A stretch of DNA of 21,006 bases from Apostichopus parvimensis. Lineage: Eukaryota > Echinodermata > Holothuroidea > Aspidochirotida > Stichopodidae. The notes beneath the pieces were generated by a model. The model searched no databases, was not told where the DNA came from, and worked only from the letters and a program-made list of their open reading frames with translations. The stretch lies in NCBI GenBank assembly GCA_000934455.1, contig KN883484.1:65960-86965 (forward strand), read 5' to 3'. Position numbers and translations under genes: made by a program. Of this stretch, positions 10,680-19,335 are shown in pieces (the first letter of the stretch is position 1; each line of letters opens with the position of its first letter).

Positions 10680-13560
10680 CTGAATGGCGACATACCGTGG
10701 CGGTGAATTTGACCTGGAGTAAAGGGGACTATAGTCTGATCAACACTTACACCATGAGTGGAACTTTGAAAGTGCTCCATCTACACTGGATTCAACTTTA
10801 CACGTCCCAAGTCCCAGCAATACAGGTTGCTAAGAACAGTCACGTGATTAAAGTAGAGTGGCGGTAAGATTTATCAATCAGTATTGCTCACGGTATATTT
10901 CAAGGTTTTTGTTTTTCTCGTAACCCTGATGAACTTTGTCAAGAAGCTAGCAGTTGCATTCAACCTTTCACATTTAGCCTACTGTTCTTGATACAAAGTC
11001 GAACCAAGGATGGACATAGGCACTTGTAGAATGTTGCAAGAAGGACAAAGGTCATTGTACTTGGTATCATTGTTCGTCAAGCCATCGGGGTGTTGGCTCA
11101 GTATATCGATTTTAGATGCTGTGGCTAAATAGAAGACAACAATCATATTGTAACCAACCAAAGGGCTGTGTTATCAGACAAGCAATAATATTGATTGATC
11201 AGTATAATGGTCAATATATTGATTGACTATTTACAATGTAGTCGCTTTGACGTAGTTTTGGCTTGGTTCAATATATAAAAAGCAAGAAGAATAATTGAGA
11301 ATCGCTGAAGGCGGCTTTTCATGCCACAGATCCATAATATATTTTACGTTGAATGATACAATGTCATCTATGTAGTCTTTATAATTAAAAGGAAGCTCTC
11401 TGAAAATAACACTTTTAACACACTAATTATATACTGCTAAAAGTCTGTTATTTTGACGTAAATGTATAAAATATATGAGGTTTTCACGTTTCGATATAGC
11501 ATGTAGAATTTTTTTTTTATAAAGTTCGTTTTTGAAGAAGATCTTGGTAGGATCGAAAAGTCAGGCCGTCTAACTTTCATATATGGTGCATTCAAATCAG
11601 TTATCTATTGAGTTTGTATAGGAATAACACTATCAAGTGGAACAAGACTCTAAACCAATGTAACCGGCGAATCTAATTAAATAATTCGTAGTTAAGTATG
11701 TTCACTTTAGTGAAGCAAGAAGGCAGGCCTTTGAGATTTTGATATAATTTATAGAAACAATCGAACAATCGTACAATGTGTTTGTAACCTGTGCATCAGT
11801 GCAATCACAGTATATCCGATGGTAATTGTTTATAACAGAAATCCTCTATCCGCTATAAACAAAGAGAAAGACCTTATTTACGCCCCAGATTTGAGGCATC
11901 AATGTATTTCATTTAACCAGGGAGTTATAATACATGTCTCCAAGATCCCTGATATAACATAGGAGAGCAGTATTGACAACACAGTCATTGGATGTTACAC
12001 GTAAAATATAGAGAAAACAACACACAATATACTTAGGACAAGAAAGTCCCTAGACGTTAGTGAATTGTAAGGAAGCCCATACCGATCATTATGATCTAAC
12101 CATTGTAAACATCTTTTCGTTGTGTTAGCCGGGAAGTGAAATTATAGCCTTCTATTTCCCTATCAACCCTACATAATGGAAGAAGAGGACAGTCTTGGGG
12201 CTTCAGTCTTCGGAGCTAAAAAGAGCCAATAGGTGAAGGATCTGGGATTAGCATTTATCAAGTGATGAAAATGTAGTTGAGACAGATAGTCTTAAATTAG
12301 GAGATTAAAGTTAACAGGAGAAATCTGTTAAAGACTTTAAAATGATGTCTTTTACTGCGTGACATGGTTGCAAAGGAAACCTAAATCTGTCACAAGGAAA
12401 CGGTACAAATATCTCCTCGTTGGCTTTGTTAACCATAGGGAGAGGATTTACCAAAGTTAGAGAATACCTTGAAATCCAAATGAAGTATGATCTATTTACA
12501 AAGTTTTAGTTGTAAATTCAAAGAGGCTCAATATCTACTCATATTTGAATTTGGTCTGTGTTACTCTCTTATTCAAGAGACAAAGTTTCTACAAAAATTG
12601 CTTTGCCCAAGGTAATGCTTTCGATTGTTTGGTACACATTGTGCTTTTCAATGTATACCGTCTATATTGTTGAGTTGCGCAATAGATTAACATGCCTATT
12701 GCGTTATTTAATTCACCGATACCTTAAAGGAAAATAACAGCCTTTGAGATCAATTAGAAGTTTTATACAAATACATTCTCCCAATGCGAAGGTCTGCGTG
12801 CAGATATCACGCAGCTTCCACGAATACGATAAGTAAATGTATATCACGATCAAACATCGATATATGGATTGAGCAATTTACCATTACAATAAACAAATTA
12901 AAATAATAGTTAGAGTTAATTGAAAGGATAATATCGGATCCATATACTTTCATTAGGCAATGTTGTAAATAGTCTAACTGCTAAGTTGCAACAGGTTGTA
13001 AAATGTTTTCGAAATGGTTTGTGAAGATGTATATATGCTATAATCGTGATTCTCGGCTATTTAGAATCATGTTTCTTTGACCAGACAAGGACATGTTTGA
13101 GCCTGTACTTCATGTACTTAACATTTTTTCTAGTAGTTAATTGCTTTAACAGAGAGACGAATGCGCTTCCAACAATAGATAAGAGCAATGTGGTGAGCGT
13201 AACTACAAAATTTTCAAGGTTTCCCGCCAATTTCATGTCAGTAGTATAGACTACCGCAGCTGTTGTCTGCTGGTTTATTTTGTCAGGCCATTCCGCACCA
13301 TTGGTGTCAAATTGCAAGACTCTTTACGATGATAATTATAGAATAACATGGCCTCTGTATGTCTTCATTGAAACCTCTTAATGTGTCTTGGAGACTCATT
13401 CTATTATAGAGTGATTATTATCGGCGTTTTAAGTATCTTCACGAAATAGAGAAACATTATCGAATGACCCTATATCAGCTAAATACATGTAATTGCTTGC
13501 ACACAAATAAAGGAATGTGCTTTTGGGAACACCTTCATCTGTTGTTGTTGTTGGTCTTGC
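10680..13560. other. Intron sequence, no gene or element recognised
   Basis: AT-rich sequence without a supportable coding region. A small direct repeat of ATTGATTGA occurs at about 11190-11230. Overlapping short frames on opposite strands at about 13046-13317 show no protein motif and look accidental. Confidence 0.5.
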
Positions 13561-13599
13561 AATAAACATTCCATGGCATATGCATATGCATATAGAGAG

Positions 13600-13790
13600 G
13601 AGAGTGTGTGTATGTGTGTGTGCAGAATGTGACATGTGTGTGAGCGAGAATGAGCCTGAGAGAGAGAGTAGGGTCGGGGAGCGGGGGGGGGGGGTGAGTG
13701 ACGTGCACGGAATTTGGGGGGGGGGGGGGGGGGGGGGGGGGGTGGGGGGGGGGGGGGTGGGTGGGGGTGGGTGGGGGGGGGGGGGGGGGC
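13600..13790 (+). repeat. Simple-sequence tract: GT, GA, then very long interrupted poly(G)
   Basis: A GTGTGT stretch at about 13604-13640 is followed by GAGAGA near 13658. Then come twelve G (13683-13694) and a block from 13716 to 13789. That block holds 27 G, T, 14 G, T, GGG, T, GGGGG, T, GGG, T and 17 G. It has many guanine runs with single-T spacers, which is the layout of a G-quadruplex-forming sequence. Its length may be uncertain because such runs are error-prone in sequencing. Confidence 0.9.
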
Positions 13791-13958
13791 TATAAATACT
13801 CCCGACTGATTTAGGTAGGGAGCATGTACATTTATGAAAGAGCTTCCTTGGCCGAATGAGTGGTCTAAATATTCACCGACTGAATGTAAGCAGTCCCCAT
13901 TCTTCATGTTTTGCTCCCGCTTGACAATGGAGTTGAGGGTCCATGGGGTCAGTTTCTA

Positions 13959-14022
13959 AGGCCCTGTTGGTTAGGGGGAACGCATATAGCGGGAGGCCCG
14001 GGTTCGGAACCCGGTGGAGGCT
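13959..14022 (+). other. tRNA-like sequence (degenerate tRNA or tRNA-derived SINE head)
   Basis: A perfect 5-bp T-arm, CCGGG-TTCGGAA-CCCGG, lies at 13998-14014 with a B-box-like GGTTCGGAACC. Upstream is a D-arm-like GTTGGTTAGG at about 13966-13975. The acceptor ends pair only partly, and the anticodon arm reduces to CGC-ATATA-GCG, so it is not an intact tRNA. A tRNA-derived SINE or a tRNA pseudogene are the two readings. A second A-box-like string, TTGGCCGAATGAGTGG, lies about 110 bases upstream (near 13848). Confidence 0.45.
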
Positions 14023-14080
14023 ATTCAGTAGAGTTTTGTCAAGGTAAAATTAATTTAACTACAGCCTAGGCTATATTTAC

Positions 14081-14404
14081 AGCAATGACAACATTACAGC
14101 ATTAGTTATCTTGGACTTGAGTGCAGCATTCGATACAGTTTACCACAATCTCCTCCTTTCCCGTCTTCAAACTTATCTTGGAATTGAAGATCTAGCCCTG
14201 AATTGGTGTCACTCTGCATATCTTTCAATTAGACCTCAACATGTCCGTATCAGAGATGTGACTTTTAAACCAGTGACTTTAAATTATTCTCTATCTCAAG
14301 GATCAGTACTCGGTCCTCAGTTGTTCACTGTGTATATGTGTCTCCTTCGCGACATAATTATTAAGTATAACTTAAATGATCATGTCTATGCTGATGATAC
14401 TTAA
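14081..14404 (+). pseudogene. Reverse transcriptase fragment of the LINE
   Basis: The longest intact piece of the element. It shows the RT motif A region (LDLSAAFDTV), motif B (LSQGSVLGPQLF) and motif C (YADDT). The frame ends in TAA directly after YADDT, where a Gln is usual in this family, so a CAA-to-TAA change is likely. The fragment lacks the N-terminal RT, the endonuclease and any start context. It is a decayed remnant. Confidence 0.88.
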
Positions 14405-14771
14405 CTTATGTTATGTTTAAGCCTCATGATCTCATGATCTTGCAATTGGCCAATCTTCTATAAACCACTAGAAGCATGTATTAAAGATATTCGTGATTGG
14501 ATGAAGAGAAATTTGTTGAAACTGAATTATGCAACAACTGAATTTCTTCTATTTGGATCACGCCACCAACTATATTAAATATAACCATAACATTCATTAA
14601 CATTGGGAATTCAGAAACAGCACCCGTGCCACAAGCAAGAAATCTGGGGGGGGGGGATTTTTGATTCATTAATGACATTTAAGCCTCTAACATTGTCCAT
14701 ACTTGTTCACTTCATATTAGAAATATTGGCAAAATCAGAAAATTCACAAAAATCACAAAATCAGAAAAAAA

Positions 14772-15026
14772 AGTAATAGCCCCAGCAAACACAAAAACGT
14801 TTTTATAACGTTATTAAAACGTTTCGTCTTTTGTTTTGATAACGTTATTTGTGGTGTAATAAATATGTCACGAAAACGTTTTCATGCTATTATTTCAAAA
14901 CATTTTTTCGTTAAAACATTAATATAACATTAATATCTCATAAAAACGTTATGCCTACGTTTTTATAACACCACATTTAACGTTATAAAAACATAATTTA
15001 GAGGCTCTTTTAAAAATGTTATGATA
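14772..15026 (+). repeat. AACGTT-rich, partly palindromic insert inside the LINE
   Basis: The LINE reading breaks off after IRNIGKIRKF and resumes at EQIIHAFV. The intervening 250 or so bases have a different character, with about eight ACGTT motifs and little GC otherwise. One pair of inverted arms, 14839-14862 and 14963-14986, matches at 21 of 24 positions around about 100 bases. It could be a MITE-like non-autonomous DNA element or an expanded AACGTT minisatellite. Edges are approximate and I did not identify target duplications. Confidence 0.65.
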
Positions 15027-15616
15027 ACGACCACTGAACAGATAATCCACGCCTTTGTCACTTCATGTCTTGACAATGGAAATGCACTTTTGTTTGACAC
15101 TTCGTCTAGTCTTCAGCATGTTCAGAACACAGCAGCTCGCATTCTAACTTTGTTGAAAAGGTCTTGTTATATTACACCAATCCTGAAAAACCTGCATTGA
15201 CTTCCTGTAACTTACAAAATTGTTGTCAAGCTAATGTTGATTGTCTACAAGTATTTTACAATGTGGTGCCTGTATGCATCTCTGATATGTCTCAACAATA
15301 ATATTCCAACTCGTAATTCTCGTTAAATGATAGGTAACTTCTAAGGGAATATGCATCCAACCATTCTGGGTGAGGGGGGGGGGTGACTTCTTCAGTTGTT
15401 GCACCGCGATTGTGGAATATGTTACCATTTGAAATCAAGAAGGCTAAGGATGTCTTCTGCTTTGAAAAGAAGCTGAAAACTCACCTTACGCAACAAGCTT
15501 TCATAGACACTTTACATTACGTTTGGAGGAGTTCATTGGTTTTTGCGCCTTGAGCGCCCTTTGCTGGGTGGACACGTGTGCATTATTAATCGTTGTTATT
15601 ATTATTTATTATTATG

Positions 15617-17448
15617 TGCCTACCATATAAATACGTACAGAAAGGGCTTTCACATCACATGCGAAGATTTAACAAACTTTTCCCGAATTCTTCGCAATAT
15701 AGAGATGAACCTTGGATGAGTTACGATTCCCAGGCAGTGATTGCAGCCAAGTTTAACAATGGGAAACCTTTGCAAACAAAGATTTCTTGGTTTTCCTTTG
15801 AGATTTGGCCGAGTAATTACTGAGAGTACAATAGCCAATGATAAGAATAGTTGCGTGTGCGGTATTCCTGTTTCCCTATTCAGAACTTGTTTTCTAGACG
15901 AATACCTTTACCCCTATAGAACCCCAGGGATGAATAATTACCCCTTTTAATGAATATAATCTGAATAATTGAATAGTCTACAAAGCTTTTCTTTCAAGTG
16001 TGGTAGGTACTCAGCGCCTCATTATTGGATTAAACAACCCCAAGAGGACTTCTACCTTTTTCCTTCCTTAAAGAACACTATTGTTGAAACTGTTTGTAAC
16101 TGTACGATGTTTCGTTTGTAACTTTAAATTATGTGCTCGTATTTTTTTAAAGACTGTAGTTAGGAAAGTTATTTTACTGGTATCTCAGGTCAAGCTGTAG
16201 GCTTATGCATACGCTGAAGGTTAATATTAATTATAACAGTTAATATTAATGCAACGCATGAAAGCTTAGATTAAAGGAGAACCATATTATAATTAAAGGA
16301 TTAACAGTTAAATTGGTCGTCCTCCCTTAATTAAAAGGAACTTTACAGGAATAATAAAACTAATATTTTCCAGTCTAAATATTTAAATTGTTTCTTTTGA
16401 GTTAAAAGATTAGCTTATCTTTCAAAACAACAATATAATTAATAAACCAATATAACAGAAGCAGAACAACGCATGCGCAATCGATAAGGCCACCGTTTGG
16501 AGAAGTTGTTTCGAGGTTAAAGGTACACACCGGAGGCTGAAGTTCGTGTTGAACAAAACCGCTACAAATCGTGTGCATCTGTAGTTCAACACTGCATCAT
16601 AATTGCACTTCGTATTGTGGAGATAATTTTTTTTTTCAAATTGTTGTGCAATTGTATGAATGCATTTGGCAACAGTATATTTAGTTCATGTCTTGAAGAC
16701 ACGTGACCTAAAATAGTCTTTGTTTTTACTTTAAAATGTACAAATCATTTATCCACTGTTTAATCTGACATATAACTTGCTCACTGATAAACTTCTAAAC
16801 AAAGATCCAAAATTTATCACATTGCAATGATACTCAACAGTAATGTTAGAAGAGGAAAACAACACTTTTAAAAACATTTGATAATAGGATGACGTCAGAG
16901 ACCACCTTCTGTGATCCATTGTCGGGAGCAAATGAGTGGTTCTTTGTTTACAAGAAAGTTTAAATTAATACAAGCATATTTATATTACGGGACAAATTAT
17001 TGAGAATATAGAGTTTTCAATTAACAAAGAAGAATATTTTCCTCTTCCTTTAAAGTGTCACATTTGCTGCTTTCGTAATGTGGCTTAATTCAGTGACAAA
17101 GTGAGGGCGCTACTGCCTTTTCTAATTTATAGAATGAAGTTGTTGTAGGTAATGGTCCAAACAACTAGTTTGTTTTGAGACACGAGTCATCTTCAATAAT
17201 AAAAGTGTATTATGATATAAGAAAAAAAAACACACACAATATTAAATTAATAATAATAATAATCAAATCAGACAAATTAAATACAGCTTAACGTTTGTCA
17301 AACTTAAATAAAAAACCAAAATGGAAACAATGACAATATTATTCCCGTGAATGGAAATTTGTAATCTTAATATAGTAAATGTTGTTGTCTTACTATAACC
17401 AACAGGAATTTGATGTGACTTATTTCAGAAACTGCGGCCATGGGAGGA
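15617..17448. other. Intron sequence, no gene seen
   Basis: Very AT-rich, with a locally repeated GTTAATATTAAT at about 16220-16250 and a TAATAATAATAAT run near 17250. Short frames at 15593-15950 lack motifs. An HPW triplet on the minus strand at 15932-15924 has no kinase context. Confidence 0.5.
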
Positions 17449-17465
17449 GGGGGGGGGGGGGGGGG
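17449..17465 (+). repeat. Poly(G) tract, 17 bases
   Basis: Seventeen consecutive G, about 310 bases downstream (in gene direction) of exon B; on the transcribed RNA this is a C-run. Confidence 0.9.
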
Positions 17466-17774
17466 CTAGATATGAGATATGACTGTTCCACGGGGACTTC
17501 ATAATGAACGATTAAAGCTGTGTAAAAGTATGTTAAATTACTCGTAATTACGAGGTTTAACAAACTCAGGAAAAATATCAGAGTGTGACAACTGTTCGAA
17601 GTATATTGACTCCAAACTAATCCTAATAAAGTAACTTTTTTAAAAATAAAATGACTTGGGTTTCTATGGGAAAACACAATAATGATGAAAAGTTTAGAGC
17701 AGCACAAATATTTTGTACACAATTTTTGTACAAAAATGAAAGCAAAATTACAGAGAAACCTGGAAACAGCTTAC

Positions 17775-17904
17775 CTGCCACCGTCTTCTGGCTACAAACT
17801 TTTTCAGCCTGTTTGTGGATACTTTATTTTCTACCACGCTCAGTCTAGTGTCGCGAGTTGTTAGCCATGGATGTTGCAAACACTGTAAAGCGGTCATGCG
17901 CCCT
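17775..17904 (-). CDS. MYLK: Myosin light chain kinase, exon B (end of kinase fold, autoinhibitory linker, start of calmodulin site)
   Basis: This 130-nt exon was found by searching the minus strand for the HPW motif of kinase subdomain XI. One base completes the GG left by exon A. The frame then reads GRMTALQCLQHPWL, with the conserved subdomain XI Arg and the MLCK-like QCLQHPWL. It continues through a linker (TTRDTRLSVVENKV) and a basic autoinhibitory stretch (STNRLKKFVARRRWQ), whose position and composition match the MLCK pseudosubstrate region. The acceptor is TTGTTAATAG|A, with AG at 17906-17905. The donor is CAG|GTAAGC, with GT at 17774-17773. The exon ends in phase 0 after the Gln of RRRWQ, and exon C starts in phase 0 with KTTHAVRAIGR, which rebuilds an uninterrupted MLCK calmodulin-binding helix. 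Too short to stand out as an open frame alone, but motif, phase and both splice sites agree. Confidence 0.93.
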
Positions 17905-18856
17905 CTATTAACAAACGAGATTAAAAAATACTACTATTAATGACATCACAGGTACCGATCTTTGGTAAATGCCCTCAGAGTAAGACTTCAACCTATCCAA
18001 CCATCGGGAAAAAAATTATAAAAAATGGAACTGATGGGACAGCTCCTTCATCATGCATGCTTGGAGATATCGTTATATTGTTTCTGATGCTTGGAATGTT
18101 TCAAAGTAGAAAGTAGAGATGGCTATAAATCAAGAGGACTGACCGCGGTTTAATATTTTCAGAAAGTTGTTCTTCGAGTCCTATACTCAAAGAGAATAGT
18201 TTCATACATATTGGATACTATTAGAAAAAGTATAAAATATTAAATGTTAAATGTTTATGAAACGATACAGAAACCTTATGCAGAAAAACATTGATTTTTT
18301 TTTTCACGAAAAAATTTATAATTATGAAAGTTGAATGAAATTCATCGTGTTTAATACGTTAACTCGAATCAGTTGCTAACCTTCGGAGTGACGGAATGAG
18401 GGAATGGGAAGCTAGCCCCACTAAACGTGTGTTACGTCCCCCTTAAATGTCAAACTGTTTAGATATTCAACTACGCACACACCGAACAACTTATGGTTTA
18501 AGAGGTGTAAGCCCTTCAAAAATTACATCGGACTTACTTTATTACTCGAATGTACTGTTAATGATTTACAAGTTTCTACAGAATAAACTACAAAGCGCAG
18601 ACTAGTGTAACTACACGCATGCGCAAGACGCTACAGACGCATATGCTGGTTGGGTCTGTTCATCGTACTCTCTTATTAACATATATTTCTGTCCACTTGT
18701 TTGCTGCTCTATCCATCTCCGAGGGACCTGGGAGCTCAGCCCACCCAGTCTAATAATGAGCTAATAGACTTGGTGATACTTTCAACTTTTTTAAATAGCG
18801 ATTTAGATTATGAACAATTTTAAGTTGTAAAAAGAATCAGTAAAAATAAAGCTTAC
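17905..18856 (-). other. 952-base intron between exons A and B
   Basis: Bounded by the GTAAGC donor after exon A and the TTAATAG acceptor before exon B. It separates codons in phase 2 (GG|A). It contains one copy of a dispersed 33-bp repeat (18034-18066) and no other supportable feature. Confidence 0.88.
18034..18066 (+). repeat. Dispersed 33-bp repeat, copy 1
   Basis: ATGGGACAGCTCCTTCATC followed by ATGCATGCTTGGAG. A near copy in the same orientation lies at 19664-19695, on the other side of exon A. They differ by one indel and about three substitutions. They may be fragments of a repeat family I do not recognise. Confidence 0.7.
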
Positions 18857-19009
18857 CCTTTCTTGAAAACAAGTAACTGCTCGACGAACTTTTTAGCATC
18901 TTTTGAAATATCGTCGAATGACTCGTCTTCGAAGTCCCAGCATCCTTCGGTGACGTTGTTCAATGTTTCATTGTCGTCATCCCCCATGAACGGCGAGAGA
19001 CCACTCAGT
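18857..19009 (-). CDS. MYLK: Myosin light chain kinase, internal exon A (kinase C-lobe)
   Basis: This exon encodes part of the serine/threonine kinase domain that phosphorylates myosin regulatory light chain in the cytoplasm. Reading from 19009 downward, one base completes a split codon. Fifty codons follow, beginning LSGLSPFMGDDDNETL and ending FVEQLLVFKK, and two bases (GG) are left over. LSGLSPFMG and the following WDFEDESFDDIS segment match kinase subdomains IX-X of MLCK/titin-family kinases, and MLCK is the closest remembered pattern. The acceptor is strong: a pyrimidine tract, then CTGCAG at 19015-19010. The donor is GG|GTAAGC, with GT at 18856-18855. Exon length is 153 nt with 5' phase 2 and 3' phase 2. 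Its first 37 or so bases also form the end of a 90-bp tandem repeat. The preceding kinase exons are outside the window. Seen: reading frame and splice signals. Inferred: gene identity, strongly supported by the next two exons. Confidence 0.93.
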
Positions 19010-19335
19010 CTGCAGGAAGAACAATAGCCGATTGTCTCAATTGAGATAAAAAATATGTAATGTGTCGTCATCCCCAATGAACGGCGAGAGACCACTCAGG
19101 TTGCAGGAAGAACAATAGGCGATTGTCTTACTTGAGATAAACAATTATAATGTGTCGTCATCGCCCATGAACGGCGAGAGACCACTCAGGCTGCAGGAAG
19201 AACATAATGCGATTGTCTCACTTCAGATAAACAATTATAATGTGTCGTCATCTCCCATGAACGGCGAGAGACCACTCAGGCTACAAGAAGAACAATAGGC
19301 GATTGTCTTAATTGAGATAAAAAATTATAATGTGT
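18972..19335 (+). repeat. MYLK: 90-bp minisatellite overlapping the kinase exon, four copies
   Basis: Units start at 18972, 19063, 19153 and 19243, each with TGTCGTCATC, and the last ends near 19335. On the minus strand each unit reads: pyrimidine tract, acceptor, about 37 bases of exon A (LSGLSPFMGDDD), then intron. Only the lowest copy continues into the true exon. The acceptor AG is kept in copies 3 and 4 (TGCAG|CCTGAG and TTGTAG|CCTGAG) but is changed to TGCAA in copy 2. After GATGACGAC, copies 3 and 4 reach an in-frame TAA within two codons, so they cannot act as substitute exons without truncation. Confidence 0.95.

Larger units (their letters stand above)
14081..15616 (+). mobile_element. 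Broken CR1/L2-type LINE (non-LTR retrotransposon), 5'-truncated
   Basis: This is the 3' part of a LINE whose reverse transcriptase would copy its own RNA at the insertion site. The pieces run in order. First is the RT palm (LDLSAAFDT, SQGSVLGPQLF, YADDT). Then come LEACIKDIRDWMKRN and NLLKLNYATTEFLLFGS, then CSLHIRNIGKIRKF, and after an insert EQIIHAFVTSCLDNGNALL. The order ends with RLWNMLPFEIKKAKD-like residues and KKLKTHLTQQAF. It ends in a TTATTATTATT-type tail, typical of this group. Stops and frameshifts are many, two G-runs lie inside (14646-14656, 15374-15383), and the endonuclease region is missing. It sits in opposite orientation to the kinase gene. The 5' boundary is approximate and no target duplication was identified. 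Confidence 0.88.
4004..17774 (-). other. 13.8-kb intron splitting the calmodulin-binding helix
   Basis: The interval is bounded by a GTAAGC donor (17774-17773) and a TTTGCAG acceptor (AG at 4005-4004). Both flanks are in phase 0, between the Gln of RRRWQ and the Lys of KTTHAV. It contains the minisatellites, G-tracts, tRNA-like sequence and LINE remnant listed separately. I saw no other exon: no extra protein is needed between WQ and KT to match MLCK. In vertebrates the telokin promoter lies in an intron of this part of the gene, so an internal promoter is conceivable but is not shown by the sequence. Confidence 0.85.

Noticed and set aside
10640..10867. Open frame starting in the 16-bp array
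   Set aside because: Its beginning is made of repeat units and the remainder has no known motif.
11003..11011. Other HPW triplets on the minus strand (7157, 11003, 15924) as candidate kinase exons
   Set aside because: Flanking residues do not match kinase subdomain XI and splice phases do not fit. The copy at 17873-17865 fits on all counts.
13479..13907. Minus-strand frame with a polyproline run
   Set aside because: The prolines come only from the long G tract read on the other strand.
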